Assembly (NCBI GenBank): GCA_965284435.1
Contig: OZ260083.1
Coordinates: 3,472,001 to 3,536,000, forward strand
Direction of reading: 5' to 3'
DNA length: 64,000 nt
Source: CAIYZT01 sp947461435
GTDB taxonomy: Bacteria > Pseudomonadota > Alphaproteobacteria > Rhodobacterales > Rhodobacteraceae
Part shown: positions 32,800 to 40,349 of the stretch, piece after piece
Layout: each line of letters opens with the position of its first letter
Position numbering within the stretch: the first letter of the stretch is position 1
The notes under the pieces: model-generated
What the model was told of the DNA's origin: nothing
The model's input: only the letters and a program-made list of their open reading frames with translations
Databases searched by the model: none
Position numbers and translations under genes: made by a program

Positions 32800-35357
32800 G
32801 CCGTGTCCCCTTTGCCCAAAGCGGCACGGTCGGCCCGCGTGTTGATCGTGAAGTTCACCAGATAGTCCCGATATAGCTGCACAAACTCCACCGCCGGGCT
32901 GTTTGCCGCAAGCGTGCGGCGCAGATCAGCGGAAAGGGCGCGGAAGGCTTCTTCCGCATCGGTGACGATAAAGATATGCCGCAACTGCTTGCGCTCTTGT
33001 AGGGCCTGCTGGAAGGCCGCTACGCGGGTCTCGTTGAGAAGCACCGCGAACGGGCTGCCTTCGGGCACGAAGAAATCGGGCAACGGGCCTTCGGGCAAGG
33101 CGGGCGCTGGGCCGATGGCACCGGCCTTCATCCACAACAAAGGCAGGATTTCGCGGAAGGCCGCGCCAAGCTCCACCCGGTCCTTGTCAAGGAAGTCGAG
33201 CTTGAAATAGGCGACGTTGGCGGCAAAGCCCGCCGACATGGGCCGCTTTTCTTCCTCTTGCACGATCAGCGGCCCTAGCAGGTCATCGACCTGGGCTTTG
33301 ATCGCTTTGAACTGCTTGTCATCCTCGGCCACAATGTAGAAGTCGGTGATGTGGTCCTGTTCCTCCAATGCTTCCAGCCATGCGACGGCTGCATCCGGGT
33401 CGAACAGGACGGAAGCCTTGTGATCTTCGGACACGATGAACAGGCAACCGGGCGTGACGCTGTTCTGCGGCAGGGCATCGATCATGCCGACAAAGGCAAG
33501 TTGCTTGGTGTGGACAGCCTTTTCCGCCTTCTTGAGGTCGGCGGGGGACAGACCGGCAGGAACGCGGAAATCTTCGGGCGCGACAAATGCCGCATGACGG
33601 AAGGTCCGCCGCTTTTCGCGTTCGACAACGCGCCCTGTCAGATACTCGCCGGGCAGTTCCGTGCCATCATTCCGGCTGCCCAAGGTCGTGAACTTCGACC
33701 GCGCCCATGTGACGGCCTTGCAAATCCCCTTTTCCTCCCAAACGGAATCGCCGGGCAGATGGCCACTGGCCGTCAACTGTTGCGCATCCTCGGCCGAAAC
33801 TTCGTTGTTCGTAACCAGAACGCAGCGACGATTCCCTCCATCGACGGAATTGAGCAAGCTGACCGCGTTCAGGGTTGTTCCACTACCCGCGAAGAAATCC
33901 ACCACCAAAGCATTCAGGTTGTCCCGCGACACTGAAACTATTGCATCCCTGACCGCATAAAGCGACTTGGGAAAGGTAAAGGCGCTGGTTCCCAAAATGG
34001 TGCGCAGCATGTCTGAACCGTATGCACCTGCATCATGTTCGCTGCGATGCCAGACCGACTTTACCTGTCTTTCCCGGTCCTCCTTGTATTCGACAGAAAC
34101 GCGGTTCCGCACTTCGTCAAACTCAGTGATTTCGAGAATGCCTTGATCTATCTGCTTTTGCGGCTTGGCGCTAAGGTAAGTGATCCCATAGGTGTCGCGC
34201 TTTGGATCATGCCGCCCGGCGGCGACATAGCCTTTCTTGATCAACTTATTGAGCGTCTCTCGACCGACGCCCCAGTTTCCCAAACTGCCATCTGTGCGAA
34301 TAGGCCACGCTTCGGCAACTCCTTCTTTGATCGCACCGATTTCAGGCGCGATTTCGAACGGAAGCACATCGCCTGTGCCGATAACGGCACCGCGTGCCAA
34401 ATCGATGAGAACTGGAAAGAACATGTTCTTCCGGTCCGTCCTGCGCGCATTTGTTCCAGAGCGGAGCAGACCTTTCCATCGGACACTTCGCAAAGAGACA
34501 GATCGACCACCTTGGAAGCTAAGTAGATCATCACCAATCCCCTTCACGAAAGCGCCCGGCGCAAATGCGAAAAGAGCGTGTTCTTCGACACGCGAATATC
34601 GACCTTGAGTCACACCCTTTGGGTTGATCACTATTGTCACCATCTGCCGATAGGCGGATGGGAAAATCTCGGCAATCAGCACTCCAAGGTGATGAACTTC
34701 ATGCTCATCAATGGTGCAGATCAGAACGCCGCTATCTGGTTTCAGTAGCTTCTTGGCCAGACGTAACCGCTTTTCCATGAAAGACAGCCATTTGCTGTGC
34801 CGCCATCCATCGTTGCCGTCCACATAGTCGTTGTTGTATTTCCAGTCCCGCGCCCCGGTGTTGTAGGGCGGATCGATGTAAATGCAGTCCACCTTGCCCG
34901 CGTAAAGGTATTCCAGCAGTTGCAGGGCGTGGTAGTTGTCCGCCTCGATCAACGTGTGCCAAGGCGCATCTGCGGGGCCGTTCTGCACCGCGTCCATGGG
35001 AACTAGGGTCGGAAAGATCGGGTCGCCAAACTGCTTAACCACCAGAAGCTCGGCCACTGGCAAGGTGATCCGTTCCCCGGCGCTTTCCTTCTCGCCCGCC
35101 TGTCGCGGCTTCATCAGGTGCGCCGTGCCGCCCTCGATCCGCCGCACACGCCAAGTTTCGGTCAGCGCACCGCCGCGCTTGGCCACCAGATCGCCCCGGC
35201 GCGGCTTGGCGCTGTAGATCGGCACGACCTCGGGCAGGTGCTGTTCATAGACCAGCCCGAACTTCTTGTGCCGAGTGGCATCCTCATATTCGCGCGCGAT
35301 ACGATCCCGAAGCTTGGGGTCGGTGATCTGCTTCAAAAGGTCATGTATCGCGGCCAT
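32796..35357 (-). CDS. Type III DNA adenine methyltransferase (Mod subunit)
   Basis: This 853-residue protein has the beta-class order of N6-adenine methyltransferases. The catalytic motif DPPYNTG (162-168) comes before the SAM-binding motif DFFAGSGTT (487-495), with a long target-recognition region between them. The C-terminal third is helical and probably contacts Res. It methylates one strand of an asymmetric site to protect host DNA. It is the first gene of the Mod-Res-reverse transcriptase-SLATT operon. The ATG at 35357 has a weakly placed AAGGA. A perfect 20-bp repeat arm at 35373-35392 overlaps the expected promoter/RBS zone, so expression may be controlled there. Confidence 0.9.
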   Translation of the reverse strand: MAAIHDLLKQITDPKLRDRIAREYEDATRHKKFGLVYEQHLPEVVPIYSAKPRRGDLVAKRGGALTETWRVRRIEGGTAHLMKPRQAGEKESAGERITLPVAELLVVKQFGDPIFPTLVPMDAVQNGPADAPWHTLIEADNYHALQLLEYLYAGKVDCIYIDPPYNTGARDWKYNNDYVDGNDGWRHSKWLSFMEKRLRLAKKLLKPDSGVLICTIDEHEVHHLGVLIAEIFPSAYRQMVTIVINPKGVTQGRYSRVEEHALFAFAPGAFVKGIGDDLLSFQGGRSVSLRSVRWKGLLRSGTNARRTDRKNMFFPVLIDLARGAVIGTGDVLPFEIAPEIGAIKEGVAEAWPIRTDGSLGNWGVGRETLNKLIKKGYVAAGRHDPKRDTYGITYLSAKPQKQIDQGILEITEFDEVRNRVSVEYKEDRERQVKSVWHRSEHDAGAYGSDMLRTILGTSAFTFPKSLYAVRDAIVSVSRDNLNALVVDFFAGSGTTLNAVSLLNSVDGGNRRCVLVTNNEVSAEDAQQLTASGHLPGDSVWEEKGICKAVTWARSKFTTLGSRNDGTELPGEYLTGRVVEREKRRTFRHAAFVAPEDFRVPAGLSPADLKKAEKAVHTKQLAFVGMIDALPQNSVTPGCLFIVSEDHKASVLFDPDAAVAWLEALEEQDHITDFYIVAEDDKQFKAIKAQVDDLLGPLIVQEEEKRPMSAGFAANVAYFKLDFLDKDRVELGAAFREILPLLWMKAGAIGPAPALPEGPLPDFFVPEGSPFAVLLNETRVAAFQQALQERKQLRHIFIVTDAEEAFRALSADLRRTLAANSPAVEFVQLYRDYLVNFTINTRADRAALGKGDTA

Positions 35358-35372
35358 GTTTTTCGCCGTCTT

Positions 35373-35392
35373 TCCTTAGAATCGATTGCAAG
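35373..35392 (+). repeat. Inverted repeat arm 1 (20 bp), next to the mod start
   Basis: TCCTTAGAATCGATTGCAAG is the exact reverse complement of 35543-35562. It contains the palindrome ATCGAT and lies 16-35 bases upstream of the methyltransferase ATG, covering its AAGGA ribosome-binding stretch on the minus strand. Confidence 0.9.
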
Positions 35393-35542
35393 GGCTAGGG
35401 CGGAATCATGTCGCACCTTCCGTGGCTTACCTTTGCCGGAATCCGCGCTGGGCGCAACGAAAGGTGGAAACCAGCGCGACGGTGGGTCGGGACGTTTGGC
35501 GCGGTTCATCCCGCCCCTGCCATGCCGAAAGTCTCAACCCGT

Positions 35543-35562
35543 CTTGCAATCGATTCTAAGGA
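35543..35562 (-). repeat. Inverted repeat arm 2 (20 bp)
   Basis: This is a perfect reverse complement of arm 1, separated from it by 150 bases. The shared core TTGCAATCGATT recurs a third time at 37963-37974 near the serine recombinase gene. Confidence 0.9.
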
Positions 35563-35717
35563 TTCCCGCGCCTTTTCAAGGGCGGCTTTGGCTGCACTCG
35601 GGTCGTGGCCAGAACGGCAGTGCGTCCGCCTGCGGTGTGGCCGCGCTGGGCGTCTCGCTGGTGACTGCGGGCGGGTCCGCCGCATGGGTGGGGCGGACAA
35701 GACGAATGACGGCTGTG

Positions 35718-37100
35718 CTACCATTTTTCCACAACTCGCAAGTGGCGCGGGCGCGGCTTGATCCAGAACCGGCGCGGGATGGCCTTCGAGAACATCAGCT
35801 GCCGCCGTGCGTCCTCGAACCGTGGTGTTGGCACATAGTTGCGCTGGCTCGGTGAAGCCGGTTCACACTCAAGGACAAGCCACCTTTTGAGTTTTTTGAG
35901 ACCTGCCGCACGCGGGTCTTTCGGAAAAATCCGAATGTGCCTGTTCCGGGCGAGACAAGCCAAGATGGTCCTGGCCTCGAACACATCGGGGAAAGCGGCC
36001 AACACGGCCCGGATCAGTTCATCGGGTGTTGCGTCGTTTTCATCAGTCTCCTGCCGCATGATGGTGAGAATGGTGTTCATGTGAGTTGCAGCGTCCGCCC
36101 GGATACAGCGCGCCATCTCAACGGCATCTTTGAGGGTGGGCAGTCCCTTGCAGGTCTTGAACGGCTTGATCCGTTCTGGCCCATAGACCACTTCGAAACG
36201 GACGGTTTGGGCGCTTTTGGCATAGAAGCGCACCGTCAGGTCATCAATCAGGTCAATGATTACCGATGGGCTGTCGATTTCTAGGGATTCTGTCACGGCG
36301 GCAGTCGGGGCATACTTGGCACGCAAATTCTTCGCGATCCGCACGGCCTTAGCTTTGATCAATTCGACGGTGATGACCGGCTGTTCATCATAAAAATCCC
36401 AACAGACCTCCAACGTCCCGATAGTGACGGTCGGAACGAAGGGCTTCGTCTGTCCCAGTGCAGCAGCGCACTTGCCGGTAAGTTCCTGAACAAACTCCCG
36501 AAGGTGTTCCTCGGCGGGCTTACTTGCTGCATATCGCTGGCGCGGTTCGGTGCGGTCAAGGATGTTGGTTGCGGGGACAAGGAGTCGCTCAGTCACTTGG
36601 CGCGCGGCAGTCTCGGACAGAAACAAGGCGTAAGGATCGCTGCGTCGCACCTCAAGGGTCTTTTGGTCCATGACCACAGTCTGGGCCTGCACCGCGCGGT
36701 TGATGCTGACCTGCACATTGAACAGAAGTGCCCACGTAGTCAGCGCCGATGTGTCTTTGGTCGGCACTGTGTCCCTGTTGGCCGTCAGAAGTCCTGAGAA
36801 TGTAGGATGAGGGAATTTCATCCCCTCCCCCTTCTGATCACCCACAACCTGCAAGGCGTGAAACGGTCGCCACTTTTCAAGTGTCCGCTTCCCGAAAAAT
36901 TTCATTGAACCGAGGCCACCGGACTTGAGCATTGAAAGAGACTTCAACTTCTGGAGGGTCTGGCCCTCCGTGCCCGCGACGTTGGGCAGTCCTATGGTCA
37001 TGCTGCACAAGTCAAACATGGCATCTTCGGGATAGACCGCGCGAGTGTCCTCCAGAACGCGATACAGGGGCGAGGAAAAATCGCGGTTTCCAGTTTTCAT
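35718..37100 (-). CDS. Hypothetical island protein (460 aa)
   Basis: I do not recognise this protein. The ATG at 37100 (MKTGNRDFSSPLYR) is preferred over an upstream in-frame ATG because the extension overlaps the recombinase stop region and looks unlike protein. It is soluble, basic, without membrane segments or signal peptide. Mixed alpha/beta sequence with LTVRFYAKSAQTVRFEVVYG at about residue 290 faintly recalls rolling-circle replication initiators of filamentous phages and small plasmids, but no clear catalytic Tyr/His set can be assigned. It lies 37 bases downstream of the serine recombinase on the same strand and may be co-transcribed with it. Its stop lies in a GAAAAATGG context after which another frame continues with coding-like codons, so a frameshift (error or mutation) near the end is possible. 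Confidence 0.7.
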   Translation of the reverse strand: MKTGNRDFSSPLYRVLEDTRAVYPEDAMFDLCSMTIGLPNVAGTEGQTLQKLKSLSMLKSGGLGSMKFFGKRTLEKWRPFHALQVVGDQKGEGMKFPHPTFSGLLTANRDTVPTKDTSALTTWALLFNVQVSINRAVQAQTVVMDQKTLEVRRSDPYALFLSETAARQVTERLLVPATNILDRTEPRQRYAASKPAEEHLREFVQELTGKCAAALGQTKPFVPTVTIGTLEVCWDFYDEQPVITVELIKAKAVRIAKNLRAKYAPTAAVTESLEIDSPSVIIDLIDDLTVRFYAKSAQTVRFEVVYGPERIKPFKTCKGLPTLKDAVEMARCIRADAATHMNTILTIMRQETDENDATPDELIRAVLAAFPDVFEARTILACLARNRHIRIFPKDPRAAGLKKLKRWLVLECEPASPSQRNYVPTPRFEDARRQLMFSKAIPRRFWIKPRPRHLRVVEKW

Positions 37101-37137
37101 TAGCCGGTAGCCTGTATGTAATAAAGGATGCCCGTCA

Positions 37138-37788
37138 TCACGCTGTCGCCATAAACCGATGATGAACACGATGAACCGTAGTCGCGTGCCACTGGCCACC
37201 GCGTGCCGGGGCGACCTTCATCTCATTCAGTCTCGCCGCGACGGCGCGAAACGTCATGTTGTCATTTTCGATCCATCCCCGGATCATGGGGCCGACTTGA
37301 GACGCGAAGCGGTCTGCACAGTCTCGATTGATCTCTGCAAGCTTTTCGGCTGTCTGACCAAGGCGAACACCACGGGCCTTGGCGGCGGCCAGCGCGGCGC
37401 GGGTCCGTTCGCTGATACGCCGCCCTTCTTCCTCGGCCATGGCGGCGTAGACGTGAAGCATGAATCTGTCCGCGTTTGGCATGTCCGCCGCTACACAGCG
37501 AACCCCGCTCTCCAAGAGACCTGACAGGAAGTGGACGTTGCGCGCGAGTCGGTCGAGCTTGGCGATAAGCAGCGTCGCCCCGGTCGCGCGACAGGCTGCA
37601 AGGGCTGCCTTCAACTCGGGGCGGTCGGAACGCTTGCCGCTTTCGACTTCTGTAAACTCACGCAGGATTTTCCCGCCGGTTGAACGGCAGTAGTTTTCAG
37701 AAGCGGCGCGTTGTGCCTCAAGTCCAAGACCACTTGCGCCTTGCCGCATTGTTGAAACGCGGAAATACAGGATATAGTTGGTTTCCAT
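37138..37788 (-). CDS. Serine recombinase (resolvase/invertase family)
   Basis: This 216-residue protein starts at the ATG at 37788 (METNYILYFRVST), with GGAG upstream. An in-frame extension to 37968 exists but is not resolvase-like. The catalytic Ser lies in YFRVSTMRQ (about residue 12). The Arg residues of KLDRLARN, the helix EEEGRRISERTRAAL and a C-terminal DNA-binding part with AVAARLNEMKVAPARGGQWHATTVHRV complete the small resolvase/invertase layout. It breaks and joins DNA through a phosphoserine link at short palindromic sites. Palindromic ATCGAT-centred repeats occur just upstream and before the methyltransferase gene, making them candidate sites. It may resolve, invert or have been acquired with a transposon. 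Confidence 0.88.
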   Translation of the reverse strand: METNYILYFRVSTMRQGASGLGLEAQRAASENYCRSTGGKILREFTEVESGKRSDRPELKAALAACRATGATLLIAKLDRLARNVHFLSGLLESGVRCVAADMPNADRFMLHVYAAMAEEEGRRISERTRAALAAAKARGVRLGQTAEKLAEINRDCADRFASQVGPMIRGWIENDNMTFRAVAARLNEMKVAPARGGQWHATTVHRVHHRFMATA

Positions 37789-38243
37789 TTCTTTTGACTC
37801 CGTATCAAGTGATCGTTGGTTTCGATTGTCAACAGACCTAGTAACCACCCTTGAGAATGATAGGTGTCGCATCATAGATTTCGGCATTAGTGATTCATTT
37901 TGTTTTGCTCTGATTCTAATTGTCTCCCCGCGATCAAAAGCCATTGAAATTGCAGTCGATTGTTGCAATCGATTGCAGAATCAAATTTGCTGTTTTTGGA
38001 CGTTCGGGACTGCGGACAGCAGGAAGGCATTTTCCGACTCAGGATCAATGCCTTACCTCAAAAGTCTCTGACACAGAAACCCTATAGACAGTTAGGGTTG
38101 CGGACAGTGTCCCTGCACTTGTGACCTATAGAATGTGTTATGTTCATTGCAAAACCAGTCTGGCGGTCTGCAAACATGTAGCAGGGTGGGGGGGTAGGTC
38201 TCCAGATTTTCCGAAAGTTTTTCTTCCTTCATTTACTGCGATC
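37789..38243. other. Noncoding region between the serine recombinase and AlpA-like genes
   Basis: I see no gene in these 455 bases, which are AT-richer than average. It contains the palindrome TGCAATCGATTGCA (37964-37977) with a partial copy TGCAGTCGATTG directly before it (37951-37962). The string TTGCGGACAGT appears at 38097-38107. The region probably holds the recombinase promoter on the minus strand. Confidence 0.45.
37964..37977. promoter_or_regulatory. Perfect 14-bp palindrome upstream of the serine recombinase
   Basis: TGCAATCGATTGCA reads the same on both strands and lies 176 bases upstream of the recombinase start. It shares TTGCAATCGATT with the two inverted repeat arms upstream of the methyltransferase, so it is likely bound by the same dimeric protein, either an island regulator or the recombinase. 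Confidence 0.6.
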
Positions 38244-38477
38244 CTACTTCTTGGTGTGCTTGGGCAGCCGCTTCCGCTTGGGTTTTGGCGCAGGCGTCTC
38301 ATCTGGGCTACTTTCCCCGTTAACATAAGCAAGAACCGCGCTTTCCCACCACTTGCGCAACCCATTAATCTTTCGTCCTTCTGGAAATTTCTTTGCCCTG
38401 ATCCACTTATAGAATGTCGATCTACCGCAGCCGATCAGATCGATCACTTCACTTGCACTCATCATTCGGTCGCTCAA
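38244..38477 (-). CDS. AlpA-like helix-turn-helix protein (excisionase/regulator)
   Basis: The 77-residue protein has SASEVIDLIGCGRSTFYKWI at about residues 7-26, the MerR-like helix-turn-helix of AlpA/excisionase proteins, followed by a short wing (FPEGRKINGLRKWWESAVLAYV). It probably binds the island ends or the integrase promoter to steer excision. It is encoded directly downstream of the integrase on the same strand. Its basic tail KPKRKRLPKH resembles the tail of the neighbouring integrase (VKRKRLAKH). Confidence 0.85.
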   Translation of the reverse strand: MSDRMMSASEVIDLIGCGRSTFYKWIRAKKFPEGRKINGLRKWWESAVLAYVNGESSPDETPAPKPKRKRLPKHTKK

Positions 38478-38660
38478 TTGACGCTCCTATCGCAGTTCAG
38501 CTTTTACCCCCCAATATTACAGGGACGATTTTAGACTGGCTAACTGAGATTTTTGAAACCGCGAAAACTGAATCTGAAATGGCGTCTGTTTTTAACGTCG
38601 CCCTTGACTCTCAGAGAATCGCGCACCGAATCGGTTAGAACAGGCTGAATCCATTGCGTT

Positions 38661-40010
38661 TCATCCTTCGGTTGATAACAACGCGGCGCTTTCTGCTTCC
38701 AATGCGCCGACAGAAACTTGCTTTGAGCCGACGCCTTTGGGCTGGTGCTTTGCCAGACGCTTGCGCTTGACGGACGGTCTCGTGGGAATGGCCTCCACAG
38801 GTGCTGATTCGGACTTTCGGCCTTCCGCAGTGTTCACACTATGCCGCCCTGTTTGGGCTGGTTTCGTTCCGGTCGCGAAGTCAGCCCACTGATCCATCAG
38901 GCTACGGCGTCGGTCGAACAGGACGGACCGGGCGTAGGCTCGTTCAACGGCGGTCCCGGTTGCATGGGAAAGTGCCGCTTCCGCGACTTCGCGTTCCGCA
39001 TGGGCATACTCGCTGCACCAGTCTCGGAAGGTGCTGCGAAAGCCGTGTGTTGTGAAGCCTTCCCGATCCATCCGCTTGAATAGCGCCTGAAAGACGTTGA
39101 CGGACTGGACGCGACCATTGCCCGTCTTGGTCGTCTGCATACTGGGAAAGACAAGCTCATCGTCCATGCCCTTCATACACTCCAAGACAGCACAGGCGGC
39201 GTTGGACAGCGGCACGCTGTGCGGAATGCGGCGTTTCATCCGGTTGGCGGGAACATCCCAGACCCGCTTGTTCAGGTCGATTTCAGCCCATCGTGCGCCC
39301 CGGACCTCCCCCGAGCGCATGGCGGTGAGGATGACGAACTCCAAGGTCCGAGCCGACACACCTTCCCGTGTCGCCAGTTCGGACATAAAGGCAGGCAGTT
39401 TTGACCACGGCATCGACTCCATATGTTCCGTTTCACCGACAACCTTGCCCAATGCCTTCTTGACGCCGTTAACCGGGTTTTCATGGGGGTAGTGGCCCGC
39501 GACCTTTGCCCAATCGAAAATCGTGGACAGGCGCTGCATGACACGCCTCGCCGTTTCGTGCTTGGCGGTCCAAATGGGTTCCAGCACCTTGAGAATGTCC
39601 GGCGTCGCCACCTTGTTGATCGGGCGCTTCCCAAAGTGCGGATAGGCATATGCTTCAACCGCGCTCAACCAACCTGCGGCGTGTTTCGGGTTGCTCCATG
39701 TCGGTTTCTTTGCCTGATGGACAAGCTTGGCTGCGTCCTCAAAGATGATGGCATCGCGGTTGCGGACAGTTTCAGGATCGCCCCCCGCCCGTGCAACCTT
39801 CCTAAGGCGTCTTGCTTCGTCCCGCGCTTCTGCCAGTTTCACGAGGCTTTCTGATCCAAGGCCAAGTTCGCGCCGATGCCCATAAACGGTGGTGCGCAGA
39901 ATCCAAGATTTCGTGCCGCCTTTGCTGATGCACAGATAGAGACCGGCACCGTCGCCATACATGCCCGGTTCCTTGAGGCTCTCGACTTTGCGCGCGGTCA
40001 GTCCAACCAT
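38661..40010 (-). CDS. P4-type tyrosine integrase
   Basis: From the ATG at 40010 the protein has 449 residues. Residues 1-85 form the arm-binding domain (LTARKVESLKEPGMYGDGAGLYLCIS, typical DUF4102). The core-binding region lies around 95-190. The catalytic domain has Arg in TAMRSGEVRG, the HGFRSTFRDW box, the LSHATG His and the Tyr nucleophile in VERAYARS. It integrates the island into the tRNA-Glu 3' end. The right att site is 145 bases from its start, the usual arrangement for this class. In-frame extensions up to 40169 would run across the att site and are unlikely. A putative arm site overlaps its leader, suggesting autoregulation. Confidence 0.93.
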   Translation of the reverse strand: MVGLTARKVESLKEPGMYGDGAGLYLCISKGGTKSWILRTTVYGHRRELGLGSESLVKLAEARDEARRLRKVARAGGDPETVRNRDAIIFEDAAKLVHQAKKPTWSNPKHAAGWLSAVEAYAYPHFGKRPINKVATPDILKVLEPIWTAKHETARRVMQRLSTIFDWAKVAGHYPHENPVNGVKKALGKVVGETEHMESMPWSKLPAFMSELATREGVSARTLEFVILTAMRSGEVRGARWAEIDLNKRVWDVPANRMKRRIPHSVPLSNAACAVLECMKGMDDELVFPSMQTTKTGNGRVQSVNVFQALFKRMDREGFTTHGFRSTFRDWCSEYAHAEREVAEAALSHATGTAVERAYARSVLFDRRRSLMDQWADFATGTKPAQTGRHSVNTAEGRKSESAPVEAIPTRPSVKRKRLAKHQPKGVGSKQVSVGALEAESAALLSTEG

Positions 40011-40015
40011 TTTGA

Positions 40016-40040
40016 TCCCACCGTTTTTCCCACCAATGGA
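40016..40040 (+). promoter_or_regulatory. Putative integrase arm-type site, right copy
   Basis: TCCCACCGTTTTTCCCACC followed by AATGGA matches the left copy at 27762-27787 at nearly every position. It lies immediately upstream of the integrase ATG, covering its ribosome binding region, so integrase binding here could also limit its own synthesis. Confidence 0.5.
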
Positions 40041-40154
40041 CATAGGATTGGGTGAGATACCATGCAACCGCGCGAGACTCATTTTTCGGATTATTGTTGT
40101 TTTGCAATGGGTAACAAGACCGATCGAAACCGGGAAAGACCCGGATTCAAGAGA

Positions 40155-40170
40155 CCTACGGGCTGCCACT
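40155..40170 (+). repeat. attR: right 16-bp direct repeat of the island
   Basis: This is an exact copy of the tRNA-Glu 3' end sequence at 27690-27705. The sequence to its left is unrelated to the tRNA, as expected for the phage/island side of the junction. Confidence 0.88.
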
Positions 40171-40349
40171 CAACCTATGTACGTTATTTATTCTACTTAA
40201 TAATCTGCAAGGTCGAAAATCTCCACCCATCACAGATTGACCCTTGAAAGCGGCCCGTTGGGCGCTGCAGCAGGCTGGAAACGATCACGCGGACGTGAAA
40301 GGGTTACTTGCGTTAAACGTCGGCAAAGCTGCATAGTGCGGTGAAAAAT

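Larger units (their letters stand above)
35358..35717. promoter_or_regulatory. Upstream region of the defence operon, with inverted repeats
   Basis: No convincing gene lies in these 360 bases. The region carries the operon's probable promoter and two perfect 20-bp inverted repeat arms. On the minus strand, short coding-like stretches occur in two frames (for example PPAVTSETPSAATPQADALP around 35607-35666 and KAALEKARESLESIARRVET around 35530-35589), neither with its own good start. They may be remnants of a frameshifted extension of the neighbouring 460-residue protein. Confidence 0.5.
27690..40170. mobile_element. Integrative genomic island (about 12.5 kb) in tRNA-Glu
   Basis: The segment is bounded by 16-bp direct repeats, with tRNA-Glu on the left and a P4-type tyrosine integrase reading inward on the right. 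It carries mobility genes (integrase, AlpA-like protein, serine recombinase), an unidentified 460-residue protein and a four-gene defence operon (type III restriction-modification, reverse transcriptase, SLATT-like protein), all on the minus strand. The left part is clearly more AT-rich than the chromosome around it, and the restriction-modification part is closer to host composition, so the cargo is probably of mixed origin. No conjugation or phage structural genes are present, so it likely depends on a helper for transfer. Confidence 0.88.

Noticed and set aside
35408..35761. Plus-strand open frame of 117 codons upstream of the defence operon
   Set aside because: Arg/Gly-rich product, no ribosome binding site, and it spans the inverted repeats and the end of the opposite gene.
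40011..40169. N-terminal extension of the integrase to 40169
   Set aside because: It would run across the att repeat, lacks protein-like character and leaves out the normal DUF4102 start at 40010.
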